From NCBI GenBank assembly GCA_902497035.1, contig CABVDL010000004.1, positions 1-60,462 of the forward strand: a stretch of 60,462 nt of DNA, written 5' to 3'. The DNA comes from an uncultured Prevotella sp. (GTDB taxonomy: Bacteria > Bacteroidota > Bacteroidia > Bacteroidales > Bacteroidaceae). Position numbers and translations under genes: made by a program. The notes under the pieces are model-generated. The model was given only the letters and a program-made list of their open reading frames with translations, ran no database searches and was not told where the DNA came from. This document shows positions 24,786-33,001 of the stretch, one piece after another. Position 1 is the stretch's first letter; every line of letters begins with the position of its first letter.

Positions 24786-25316
24786 ATGGGAAAAGATTAC
24801 GATGAATATCATGTGTTTACGGGCGAGGAGCTGAACGCCATCCTGAAAGCCCTTGACCCCCGTGAGCTTCGCTCGCTGCTGCGCGCCACGTACCGCAGGG
24901 AGGGGACTAAGGTGAAGCGTATGATAGCCTCGAGGGCTGGCAACATTGGCATCAGGAACGGGGCGCGGATGGCCCGCTCCTCGCTCCGGGTATTCAGTTA
25001 TACCCGCGGTGGCGGCTTCATGGTGACGGCCAACCCGCGGGGGCGCAAGGGCTTGTATATGACAGAGCAGGACAGGCGGTCGCCCCAGCAGCGGTGGCGC
25101 TACGGTCATCCTGTCGGGATGTGGCTGAACAGTGGCTCGTGGAAGTCTGGGCAGCGTGTGACAAGGCTTGGGGGCAACCGCGGGAGACTCTACGGCTACC
25201 ACTTCGTGGAGAACGGCGAGCAGGATGCAGTGAAGATGGTGCGCGGAGACGTGCTTGCTGAGCTACAGCGGCAGCTTGGCAAGCGGCTGGACAAGTTTGG
25301 GATAGCGAGAGGATAG
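24786..25316 (+). CDS. Putative HK97 gp10-like neck/tail protein
   Basis: 176 residues, basic. Helical N-terminal half with FTGEELNAILKAL and RATYRREGTKVKRMIASRAG, then a beta-rich part with RWRYGHPVGMWLNSGSW. Size, charge and pattern resemble virion proteins of the HK97-gp10/tail-completion type, but the match is weak. It is the first gene of the tape-measure/portal block and is preceded by the second 75-bp repeat, which carries the GGTAAGCC element. Confidence 0.5.
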   Translation: MGKDYDEYHVFTGEELNAILKALDPRELRSLLRATYRREGTKVKRMIASRAGNIGIRNGARMARSSLRVFSYTRGGGFMVTANPRGRKGLYMTEQDRRSPQQRWRYGHPVGMWLNSGSWKSGQRVTRLGGNRGRLYGYHFVENGEQDAVKMVRGDVLAELQRQLGKRLDKFGIARG

Positions 25317-25326
25317 CGGCCGGTCG

Positions 25327-25602
25327 TCAGAGCCACCATTCCCAGGGGAATACGGAATGGTCCACGTCGCAGGTTATGGGAATCTGGATGACGCACCCGA
25401 TGAAGAAGGCCACAATGGCGTAGAGGAACATGAAGAGGTCGAAGTCGGTCGCCACTGGCTCGTACCAGATGCTTGCGCAGTAGATCCCCGCCATGATTGA
25501 CGTGACGATAAGAAAGGCGGCGATGTTGCTCAGGATGCGTGTCCACCTCTCTTTCCTCTCCTCCTCCGGGTCGGGCTGATGCCACATTTCGTTATTGCTC
25601 AT
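25327..25602 (-). CDS. Antisense membrane protein, possible moron
   Basis: 91 residues on the strand opposite to all surrounding genes. A hydrophilic N-terminus (MSNNEMWHQPDPEEERKERW) is followed by two membrane helices at about 24-44 and 54-76 and an acidic end. It begins just downstream of a TATATTTG box on its own strand (25619-25626). A lone membrane gene facing against the late operon is typical of lysogenic-conversion or superinfection-exclusion genes; that role is inferred. Confidence 0.65.
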   Translation of the reverse strand: MSNNEMWHQPDPEEERKERWTRILSNIAAFLIVTSIMAGIYCASIWYEPVATDFDLFMFLYAIVAFFIGCVIQIPITCDVDHSVFPWEWWL

Positions 25603-25618
25603 GGTTTGTTGTTTTTTG

Positions 25619-25626
25619 CAAATATA
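25619..25626 (-). promoter_or_regulatory. -7 box for the antisense membrane gene
   Basis: TATATTTG on the minus strand, 16 bases before the ATG. A matching -33 TTG at the right distance is not clear. Confidence 0.45.
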
Positions 25627-25694
25627 GGCAAAAAGGCTGAAACATGTTGCAGTTGTTATTAATTTTTAAGATATAATTTTTAGGTTAGGATATT

Positions 25695-28600
25695 ATGGCA
25701 AGTAATGACATACGCATGCGGGTATTGCTCAACGTTGAGGGCAAGACCGCCGTGGCTGAGGCGACGAGCAGCGTGAAGGAGCTTCAGGAAGCCCTGGGCA
25801 CCGCCAAGAGCAAGGCCGACAAGTTTCGTCTGCTGTCGGCCACGCTGTCCAACGTCTCGACGCTTGGCCGCAACGCGATGGGGGCCATCCAGGGACTTGG
25901 CGCGGCCATGCAGCCCTTGATAGACAAGGCCAACTCGGCCTCAGTGGCCCAGACGAAGCTGAAGACGGTGATGGAGCAGCGCATGCGCGCCACTCCCGAG
26001 GACGTGGCAGGCATCAACAAGCTGGTGGCCGCCCAGTCGAGGCTTGGCGTGATAGGCGGCACCGTGCAGCGCTCCGGCCTCCAGCAGGTGGCGACGTTCT
26101 CGAGCCAGCGGTCCACACTGGAGACGCTGCTCCCGGCCATGAACAACCTGATAGCCCAGCAAAAGGGGCTTAACGCCACGAGCGAGGACGCTGTGACGAT
26201 AGCGAACATGATGGGCAAGGCCCTGATGGGCAACGCAGGCGCGATGACCCGTGTGGGCATCACACTGACGGAGAGCCAGAAGAAGATTATCCAGACGGGC
26301 ACCGAGGGCGAGCGCGCCGCCGCCATCGCACAGGCCATCAATGAGAACGTCGGCCAAATGAACCGCCGCCTTGCCGAGACAGACGCGGGTCGTGTGAAGC
26401 AGATGGCGAACGAGTTTGGCGGCTTTCAGGTGACGATAGGCAAGTTTTTCGCCAAATACCAGGACGTGATAGCCGGTGTGGGGCAGGTTGGCATGGCCAT
26501 CGGCGGGATTGCGACCTTGGGCAGCGCCATCATGGGACTGTCGAGGGCGCTGGGGCTGACGACGCTTGCGAGCAAGGCCTTTGCCGTGGCCCAGGTAAGC
26601 TTTTCCGCCATGGGCAATCTTGTGACGGCCGCCATTCAGGGACAGACCATAAGTCTTGCCGCATTGCGCGCTGGCATCAAGGGTACTATTGCGAGCCTTG
26701 GCATTGTCGGCATCGCCTATCTGGCCCTGAGTACCATGCTGGAGGCGGTGGCTGACAAGATGGGGCTTCTTGGAGACAAGGCCACAGGCGCCTCGGAAGC
26801 GATGAGCGGGATGACCTCAGCCCAGCGTGAGGCCGCGTCACAGGCGGCCCGTACGAAAAAGGCAGGCCAGCTGACGGCGGAGGCCGTCGGCGAGGTGGAG
26901 GGCAAGTTCAGGACGCTTCAGGCGGAGTGGAAGCGCCTCCGCACTGCCGCCGACCAGACGAAATGGATCAAGAAGAACCAGGGCGCCTTCAGCGAGCTTG
27001 GCCTGAGCATCGGCGACGTGAACGCCGCGCAGCGTGTTTTCGTGACGAACGCACCCAAGGTGGTTGAGGCCCTCAAGGCCATCGCGGAGGCCGACGCTTA
27101 CAAGGAGGAGTACGGCAAGGCTAAGGTGGCCGAGGCGAAAGCAGGAGCCAACCGTAGCGTTCGCACTGGGTCTTACTATGTGACAGCCAGATCTGGGCAG
27201 CATACTACTCTGGCCGAGATGGAAGCCGCAGGCTTAGGGAATGGGGATTTTACCTCGCGGGGCACGGCGAGCTATGCCCGTGATGATTTCTTCGGCCGCA
27301 AGGACAACACGGCCAAGGAATACTATCTGACGGAAAGTGGCGCGCGTAAGGTGAACGCTCTTCGTGAGCGTTCTGCCCGAGGGCGCCGCAATGCTTACCT
27401 GTCCCCTTATCAGGAGGCCTCCAGCTTCTGGGGCGGCAAGATGGGTGAGGCCCTTGACCGTGCGGCGAATGCCCGTGAGTTTCTTGGCGGCATCGGCAGC
27501 GTGTACGGCGGCGCCGACACCTCGCTCCACCCCCGGAGAGGCCACGCCGGGAGCGGCTCCGCCGGTGGTCGTGCTGGCGGCGTGAATGCGGGGAGGGCTG
27601 ATGACCGGCCGGAGGCTGAAAAGGCGTACAACGAGCGCCGTGAGCGCATTGACCGGCTGAGCTACGAGTTTGCCGGTACGGAGGACGTTGGGCGACGGAA
27701 TGAGATAGCGGGTGAGATATCGCGGCTGAAGGCTCAGAACGCCGAGGTGGACGCACTCCGCAAAATGGCGATGGGCGAGGGCGGCCCCCCTACCGTGGAG
27801 GCTCCCGAGCGGCAGCGCACGCCTTGGCGCGGGGCCGCGCAGGACGGCAGGCTGACGCAGGACACCATCGACGCCTGGACGGCGAACGCCCGCCAGGAGC
27901 TGTCGGCGACCGACCTCAGCACGAGCGGCGGCATGGACAGGGCAATGAAGATAACGGCCGACCTGAGTTCTGTGGAGACGCTGGAGAACACCATCCAAGA
28001 AGCCCTGGCCAACGGCCTCGTGCTGCCCGAGGATGCGGTTCAGGGGCTGTTCGGGTCAATATTTGACGCTGGCAACGTGCCCTCGGACAAGATAGAGGAG
28101 TGGGTGGCAGCCGTGAACTCAGAACTTGAGAGCAAGGGCCTGGGCAAGATAGAGATGCACACGGACTCTAAGGGCGTGAGCAAGCTTGTGAGCGGCGGCA
28201 AGGAGGCGAAGTCGAGCTGGAAGGACGCTGCCAGAGCGGTCCAGAGCGTCGGCGGCGCGCTGTCGGGCATCGAGGACCCCGCCGTGAAGATTGCGGGTAC
28301 GATAGCGCAGGCCATAGCCGAGATAGCCCTGAGCTTCGCCAGTGCCCTCAACAGAAAAGAGAGCATGGCCGGTGGCGTATGGGGGTGGATTGCGGCAGCC
28401 GCTGCCGGAACGGCGACGATGATATCCACGATAGCCGCCATCAAGGGCGCAACCCGCCACGCCGGTGGCGGCATCGTCGGCGGAAACACTCCGAGCGGCG
28501 ACCTCCAGCCGGTGCTGCTGAACAGCGGCGAGCTGATACTGAACAAGGCGCAGCAGGGCGCCCTCGCCTCCCAGATCCAGGAGCGGCGTGTGACGGACGC

Positions 28601-28700
28601 GGCGAGACAGCCGTATGTGACGGGCGAGGAGATATATCTTGGCCTGAGTAACTACCTGCGCCGGAGGGGATATGGCGAGATAGTGACGACGGGAAGATGA
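25695..28700 (+). CDS. Tail tape measure protein
   Basis: 1001 residues. Long helical N-terminus with ATSSVKELQEALGTAKSK and QLIDKANSASVAQTKLK-like stretches, hydrophobic Ala/Gly-rich segments in the centre (about residues 250-380), and a C-terminus HAGGGIVGGNTPSGDLQPVLLNSGE followed by LILNKAQQ, which is a common signature of tape measure proteins. It sets tail length; at about 1.5 angstrom per residue it predicts a tail near 150 nm. Unusually it lies upstream of portal and capsid, far from the tail chaperone at 35270. Confidence 0.9.
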   Translation: MASNDIRMRVLLNVEGKTAVAEATSSVKELQEALGTAKSKADKFRLLSATLSNVSTLGRNAMGAIQGLGAAMQPLIDKANSASVAQTKLKTVMEQRMRATPEDVAGINKLVAAQSRLGVIGGTVQRSGLQQVATFSSQRSTLETLLPAMNNLIAQQKGLNATSEDAVTIANMMGKALMGNAGAMTRVGITLTESQKKIIQTGTEGERAAAIAQAINENVGQMNRRLAETDAGRVKQMANEFGGFQVTIGKFFAKYQDVIAGVGQVGMAIGGIATLGSAIMGLSRALGLTTLASKAFAVAQVSFSAMGNLVTAAIQGQTISLAALRAGIKGTIASLGIVGIAYLALSTMLEAVADKMGLLGDKATGASEAMSGMTSAQREAASQAARTKKAGQLTAEAVGEVEGKFRTLQAEWKRLRTAADQTKWIKKNQGAFSELGLSIGDVNAAQRVFVTNAPKVVEALKAIAEADAYKEEYGKAKVAEAKAGANRSVRTGSYYVTARSGQHTTLAEMEAAGLGNGDFTSRGTASYARDDFFGRKDNTAKEYYLTESGARKVNALRERSARGRRNAYLSPYQEASSFWGGKMGEALDRAANAREFLGGIGSVYGGADTSLHPRRGHAGSGSAGGRAGGVNAGRADDRPEAEKAYNERRERIDRLSYEFAGTEDVGRRNEIAGEISRLKAQNAEVDALRKMAMGEGGPPTVEAPERQRTPWRGAAQDGRLTQDTIDAWTANARQELSATDLSTSGGMDRAMKITADLSSVETLENTIQEALANGLVLPEDAVQGLFGSIFDAGNVPSDKIEEWVAAVNSELESKGLGKIEMHTDSKGVSKLVSGGKEAKSSWKDAARAVQSVGGALSGIEDPAVKIAGTIAQAIAEIALSFASALNRKESMAGGVWGWIAAAAAGTATMISTIAAIKGATRHAGGGIVGGNTPSGDLQPVLLNSGELILNKAQQGALASQIQERRVTDAARQPYVTGEEIYLGLSNYLRRRGYGEIVTTGR

Positions 28701-28725
28701 TGGGGACAAATAGATAGTAAGAAGC

Positions 28726-29676
28726 ATGGAGCAGCAGTGGCTATTTGAGGAATTCCGCCAGGCGCCCACGGTGAAGACAAGGAAGACGCACCGGGGCGGC
28801 AGCCAGAACCCCATAGTATTTCACGACTATGAGAGCTATGTCGCCAAGTTCCAGAATACAGAGAAGACGACGGACGACACCTATACGCCCCAAGATATTT
28901 ATGAGGTGGTGTTGGATTATGTAAGGAGCATCTACCCGATGGAAGGTAAGGAGATACTGCGCCCGTTCTATCCCGGCGGAGACTACGAGCATGCGGAATA
29001 CCCGGAGGATGGCGTGGTGATAGACAACCCACCGTTCTCGATGTTCACAAAGATATGCAAGTTCTACAGCGAGAACGGGATTCCGTTCTTCATCTTCGGG
29101 CCGGGGCTCACCATCTTCAGCTGCCTCAAATACTGTTCCGCTGTCGTTGTAGCACCGCAAATAGAATTCAGCAATGGGGCGAAAGTGAAATGCAACTTTG
29201 CCACAAATCTGATAGGTGATACCCTTGTGACCATATCGCATGAGCTTTCAGAGGCAATAGCGGCATGCCCATCGCAAAAACAGAAAGTGAACCCGCCAAA
29301 GTTTCGATACCCTCAAGAACTTTTATCTGTGTCGGACCTTCAGACGATGGCAAAAGGGAATTTGCCTTTCTCCGTCAACAGAAACGAGGCGGTAATTGTC
29401 AGAAACCTCGACAATCATCCGAAGAAAGGCGGCTTGTATGGTGACCACCTGATGATATCAGAGGCAGCAGCGGTGAAGGCAGCAGCGGTGAAGGCAGCAG
29501 CGGTGAAGGCAGCAGCGGTGAAGGCAGCAGCGGTGAAGGCAGCAGCGGTGAAGGCAGCAGCGGTGAAGGCAGCAGCGGTGAATGCAATACCGATAGCGTT
29601 GAGCCGGAGGGAGATGCTGTTGGTGGAAAGATTAGGACAAACAAAAAAAGATAAAGACGATGAAGAAAGGCAATGA
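28726..29676 (+). CDS. EcoRI-type adenine methyltransferase-like protein with AAAVK repeats
   Basis: 316 residues. RPFYPGGDY at about residue 84 followed by VVIDNPPFSMF at about 100 gives the D-N-P-P-F motif of N6-adenine methyltransferases; FIFGPGLTIF follows. This arrangement resembles EcoRI-methylase-like phage proteins. Residues about 247-286 are eight tandem AAAVK units (last one AAAVN), predicted helical, then a basic/acidic tail. The gene's end overlaps the start of the next gene by 17 bases. It could protect phage DNA from host restriction; activity is not certain because a classical SAM-binding F-x-G-x-G is not seen. Confidence 0.5.
   Translation: MEQQWLFEEFRQAPTVKTRKTHRGGSQNPIVFHDYESYVAKFQNTEKTTDDTYTPQDIYEVVLDYVRSIYPMEGKEILRPFYPGGDYEHAEYPEDGVVIDNPPFSMFTKICKFYSENGIPFFIFGPGLTIFSCLKYCSAVVVAPQIEFSNGAKVKCNFATNLIGDTLVTISHELSEAIAACPSQKQKVNPPKFRYPQELLSVSDLQTMAKGNLPFSVNRNEAVIVRNLDNHPKKGGLYGDHLMISEAAAVKAAAVKAAAVKAAAVKAAAVKAAAVKAAAVKAAAVNAIPIALSRREMLLVERLGQTKKDKDDEERQ
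29464..29583 (+). repeat. Eight 15-bp tandem repeats in coding sequence
   Basis: Unit GCAGCAGCGGTGAAG, eight copies, essentially identical, encoding AAAVK. The 15-bp period keeps frame, so copy number changes alter linker length only. Confidence 0.95.
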
Positions 29677-30028
29677 TTTGATAGTGACTGTGGACGGAAC
29701 GGCCGTGGCTGCGTCCCGCAGCTGCACCATAGAGACGGAATGCGCCACGAAAGAGGTGGGCATGAAGGGCAGCGGCGCATGGAGACGTTACGTCGCCACC
29801 AGGAAGAGCTGGGAGGTAAGCACCACGTATCTGGTGGGTGACGCTACGGCCATCAAGAGCCTCATGGACAAGGCCGGGGCGACGGTTGACGTGAGGTGGC
29901 GCATGAGGGATGACGAGGCGGACACGATGGGGGGCAAGGCCATAGTGACGGCGTGCAAGATAAGCGGCACCCGGGGCAACCTTGTGCAGGGCAGCTTCAC
30001 GTTCAAGGGGACGGGCCCGGCGGAGTGA
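29660..30028 (+). CDS. Tail-tube-like virion protein A
   Basis: 122 residues, beginning MKKGNDLIVTVDGTAVAASRSCTI. The pattern of a short strand, V-x-G-x-x-V/A-A-x-S-x-x-C-T-I, then KGSGAWRRYVATRKSWEVSTTYLV is that of phage tail tube proteins of the TP901-1 type. A second protein with the same pattern is encoded at 34736. One may be the tube subunit, the other a related structural component. It overlaps the methyltransferase-like gene by 17 bases. Confidence 0.65.
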   Translation: MKKGNDLIVTVDGTAVAASRSCTIETECATKEVGMKGSGAWRRYVATRKSWEVSTTYLVGDATAIKSLMDKAGATVDVRWRMRDDEADTMGGKAIVTACKISGTRGNLVQGSFTFKGTGPAE

Positions 30029-30055
30029 CGTGGCGGCCTGAGGCCTTTCCTTGCG

Positions 30056-30094
30056 GGTAAGCCCCAGGCCGGAGAGTGCGGGATAGGTAGAGAT
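30056..30094 (+). promoter_or_regulatory. GGTAAGCC late element, copy 5 (portal)
   Basis: GGTAAGCC (30056-30063), TGCGG (30077-30081) and TAGAGAT (30088-30094), before the portal gene. Offsets of +21 and +32 are identical to those of the copy at 32162. Confidence 0.55.
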
Positions 30095-30121
30095 TATGCT
30101 ATTAGTAAGACAGAGACAACA

Positions 30122-31438
30122 ATGGACGCATTTTGGAGAATGTTTGGGATAGGAGGCGGGCGCTCCATGAGACAGCGGGGCCTTGCGCGTGAGACGGCCC
30201 CGGCCTCCGAGAAGAAGACCGGCGTGGACTGGTCGGAGCAGGTGGCGGTGGTCAGCGGCCGCAGCTCCCTGCTTGTGCCGGCCTGGTATCGCGGCGTGAG
30301 CCTCCGCATGCAGACGATGGGTCAGATGAAGGTTCAGTACCAGCGTCGCAACAAGCTTGGCGGCAACTTTCTGGAGGACGACTACGGGCAGAACGGAGTG
30401 CTGAACTATCTGCTCCAGGTGCGCCCCAACGCCCTGATGACAGCGAGCCAGCTGCTGGAGCAGATTGAGTTCAGAAAGATATTCTATGGTAACGCGTACG
30501 TCTATGTGGAACGCGGCCTGGACGGCATGCCGCAGTCCCTGTGGCTGTGTACTGGCGGCAACTATGTGCTTGGGGAGGACGGCTATTCCCTGACATACCA
30601 AACTCCGAGGGGGGTGGTGTCGGTGGAGGCCCCGAGCAGCGACGTGCTGCACTTCAAGAACGTGTTCCTCAGCGATGATATGACCACTGGCCTGCCGCTG
30701 ATACGCTACGCCCTGAAGAGCCTCCAGATTTCGGGTACCGCTGACGACCAGTCGCTGAAGGATATGGCCAAAGGCGGCCGGTTCAAGCTGTTCGTGAGGG
30801 AGGATGCTCCCCAAGTGATGAACTATGGTGCCAGCGCCGCCGGGCGCGCCGACCAGTCGGAGCTTCGCAAGCTGACAGACGAGATAGGCGAGGACTGGGG
30901 CAGCAAAGATGCCGTGTTCGGGAGCAACGCCGTGGACGTGAAGGTGATATCCCAGACTGCTGCAGACCTGCGCCTGCTGGAGACGCGCGGCTACCAGGTG
31001 ACGGAGCTTGCGCGCCTGCTGGGCGTGCCGAAGCCTATGATGATGGACGACTCTAACTCGAGCTACAAGACCCCCGATGCTGCCACGCAGGAGTTCTTGC
31101 TCAGGACCATCTCCCCCCTCATCAGAGAAATGGAGGATGAGTTTAACTCGAAGCTTCTTGGCGCCGAGGACTTTGGGCGCCGCCGAATACACGTCTGCGA
31201 GAAGGCACTGCGCCGTCTCGACCCCGCAGCCCAGGCCAACCTGATGAAGACTTATCTGGAGACGGGGGCCTATACGGTGAACGAGATACGTGGCGAGATG
31301 GATATGCCGAGTGTTGCGGACGGCGACAAGAACTATATCTCCACGAACCTTGCCGAGCTTGGCAGCGAGAAGCTGAGCGGCAAAGGCGGAGGCGGCGCAA
31401 GCCCCGTCGCCGCCGGTGAGAAAGGAGGTGAGCGATGA
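30122..31438 (+). CDS. HK97-family portal protein
   Basis: 438 residues. Characteristic portal sequence: VPAWYRGVSLRMQTMGQMKV, LEQIEFRKIFYGNAYVYVER, SSDVLHFKNVFLSDDMTTGLP (spread over residues 55-210), ELARLLGVPKPMMMDDSNSSYK at about 298, and the C-terminal LETGAYTVNEIRGEMDMP, typical of HK97-like portals. It forms the dodecameric DNA channel at one head vertex and docks the terminase. A Gly-rich tail overlaps the next start by ATGA. Confidence 0.93.
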   Translation: MDAFWRMFGIGGGRSMRQRGLARETAPASEKKTGVDWSEQVAVVSGRSSLLVPAWYRGVSLRMQTMGQMKVQYQRRNKLGGNFLEDDYGQNGVLNYLLQVRPNALMTASQLLEQIEFRKIFYGNAYVYVERGLDGMPQSLWLCTGGNYVLGEDGYSLTYQTPRGVVSVEAPSSDVLHFKNVFLSDDMTTGLPLIRYALKSLQISGTADDQSLKDMAKGGRFKLFVREDAPQVMNYGASAAGRADQSELRKLTDEIGEDWGSKDAVFGSNAVDVKVISQTAADLRLLETRGYQVTELARLLGVPKPMMMDDSNSSYKTPDAATQEFLLRTISPLIREMEDEFNSKLLGAEDFGRRRIHVCEKALRRLDPAAQANLMKTYLETGAYTVNEIRGEMDMPSVADGDKNYISTNLAELGSEKLSGKGGGGASPVAAGEKGGER

Positions 31439-31758
31439 GGTGGCTGACGTTGAAGCTTATCAAGGCTCACCTGCGGATCGACGGCAACGAGGAGGATGAG
31501 TATCTGGAGTTCCTTGGATCGAGCGCGGAGGAGACGGTGCTGAACTACATCGGGCGGAGCTATGAGGAGCTGATGGCCCTGTACGGCGTGCCGTCGGACG
31601 CTGGGAAGATGGTGCCTTCCCCTATAGTGGAGGCCTCCCTGATGCTGTGCCTGAGCAGCTATGAGAACCGTGGCGTGGCGAGCGTGACGTCGCTCTATAT
31701 GGTGCCTTACGGGTTTGACGCGAGGATAAAGCCCTATATGAGGCTGGCCAGAGAATAG
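31435..31758 (+). CDS. Head-tail connector (gp6-like)
   Basis: 107 residues, mostly helical: LKLIKAHLRIDGNEEDEYLEFLGSSAEETVLNYIG is the typical N-terminal signature of gp6-like connector (adaptor) proteins, and the end VASVTSLYMVPYGFDARIKPYM fits too. It binds below the portal ring. Start overlaps the portal stop. Confidence 0.85.
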   Translation: MRWLTLKLIKAHLRIDGNEEDEYLEFLGSSAEETVLNYIGRSYEELMALYGVPSDAGKMVPSPIVEASLMLCLSSYENRGVASVTSLYMVPYGFDARIKPYMRLARE

Positions 31759-31805
31759 ACGGACCCTGACGGGATTTGTGAAAATGACAAAATACTGGAG
31801 ACATT

Positions 31806-32141
31806 ATGGGATATTCGGCAGGAATGCTTGACAGGCGCGTGACGATACTGAACCGCTCTGAGCAGACGGTTGGTCGGTATGGCATAGACTCTGACGGCGT
31901 GGGCTGGAAGGAGAGCTGCACCGTGTGGGCCAACGTGAGCTGGGTGAGGGGCGTGTCTGCGATGCGCGAGGGCTCGTCCGACGTGTACGGGATGCTGATG
32001 GTGCGGATGAGGTGGAACAGCCACGTGACGCGCAGGAGCCGCCTCCTGATAGACGGCGTGACGTATGAGGTGGTTGGCGAGACTTTCCATCCTGACTACC
32101 GCGGGAACACGATACAGATGAACGTGAGGGAGACGCAGTAG
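31806..32141 (+). CDS. Head closure / head-tail joining protein
   Basis: 111 residues, beta-rich: AGMLDRRVTILNRSEQTVGRYG followed by KESCTVWANVSWVRG and SRLLIDGVTYEVVG. This is the signature of the phage head-tail joining family (SPP1 gp16-like), which closes the connector after packaging and provides the tail docking face. Confidence 0.85.
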   Translation: MGYSAGMLDRRVTILNRSEQTVGRYGIDSDGVGWKESCTVWANVSWVRGVSAMREGSSDVYGMLMVRMRWNSHVTRRSRLLIDGVTYEVVGETFHPDYRGNTIQMNVRETQ

Positions 32142-32161
32142 GAGGACGGCCGCCTGTCACG

Positions 32162-32200
32162 GGTAAGCCCCGCGGCATATAATGCGGTATGGTTAGAGAT
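32162..32200 (+). promoter_or_regulatory. GGTAAGCC late element, copy 6 (protease-capsid)
   Basis: GGTAAGCC (32162-32169), TGCGG (32183-32187) and TAGAGAT (32194-32200), before the prohead protease. The same offsets as at 30056. Confidence 0.55.
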
Positions 32201-32220
32201 GTGAATAAACTTTTTTTGCT

Positions 32221-32952
32221 ATGACTTTGTTTCGTAAGAATAAGATGGAAGTAAGGACGACGGCCAGACGGCTGTCGGTGAGAGAGGCCGAAGGTGAGGA
32301 AAAGGCGGACGTGATAGAGGGCGTGGCCATCGTGTTTGGCAAAGAATACCGTATGACTGACTGCTATGGCGACACCTATGTGGAGCGCATAGCCCCGTCG
32401 GCGGTGACGGAGGAATGGCTGAAGACGCAGGACGTGAAACTGAACCTGCTGCACGACCGTAAGCTGACCGTGGCGCGGTGCGACCATGGCTCGGGCAGCC
32501 TTGAGGTATGGGTGGAAAAGGATGGCGTGCATTTTAGGTTTGAGGCTCCCCAGTGTGACCTCGGCGAGCGCGCAGTGGCGCTTGTGAGGAGCGGGGTGTA
32601 TAGCGGATGCTCTTTCGAGTTTTATCCCTGTGACTATACGGTGGAAGAGGGAAAGGACAAGGACGGTCATACTATGACGGTGGTGACGCATACGTCCTTT
32701 GAGCAGCTTGACGCACTGACGATAGCGATGGACCCGGCCTATAAGGAGACGAGCGTGAGCGTGCGTGAGCTGCGGGAGGCTGCCGGGCTGGCGGCCGCCG
32801 CCTCTCCAGGGGTCACGGACAAGGGGCGCCAGGAAATGGAGGAAGGCCTGGCCGCATCTGTGAAAAAGGCATTCACCGACAAAGAACGCCTGGCGATCGA
32901 GCGGGAGGTACGGCTGCGCCTCCTGCGCATGAGCGAGATTGCTTATTGTTGA
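32221..32952 (+). CDS. Prohead maturation protease (HK97 type)
   Basis: 243 residues. The N-terminal beta strands VIEGVAIVFGKEY, then the catalytic histidine in LNLLHDRK at about residue 77 and the catalytic serine in GVYSGCSFEF at about 137, match the U35/S78 prohead proteases. It cleaves the capsid delta domain during maturation. The C-terminal 60 residues are helical and charged, probably a scaffold-like tail. Upstream of the capsid gene as usual. Confidence 0.88.
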   Translation: MTLFRKNKMEVRTTARRLSVREAEGEEKADVIEGVAIVFGKEYRMTDCYGDTYVERIAPSAVTEEWLKTQDVKLNLLHDRKLTVARCDHGSGSLEVWVEKDGVHFRFEAPQCDLGERAVALVRSGVYSGCSFEFYPCDYTVEEGKDKDGHTMTVVTHTSFEQLDALTIAMDPAYKETSVSVRELREAAGLAAAASPGVTDKGRQEMEEGLAASVKKAFTDKERLAIEREVRLRLLRMSEIAYC

Positions 32953-33001
32953 ATTAATATATTGGTTTTTGTGTTTTTTTTTTTTTAATCGGTTAGAAAT
33001 T

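Noticed and set aside
24610..24834. 74-residue open frame before the gp10-like gene
   Set aside because: It passes through two terminators and the 75-bp repeat; composition is that of the repeats, not of a protein.
29464..29583. Possible CRISPR-like or phase-variable repeat
   Set aside because: Units are contiguous without spacers and 15 bp long, so neither CRISPR nor on/off switching; it is an in-frame coding microsatellite.
32939..33001. Frameshift fusion of prohead protease and capsid through the 13-T tract
   Set aside because: The capsid has a good own ATG at 33002 and the upstream in-frame codons encode only a hydrophobic stretch from the T tract; no conserved fusion is expected.
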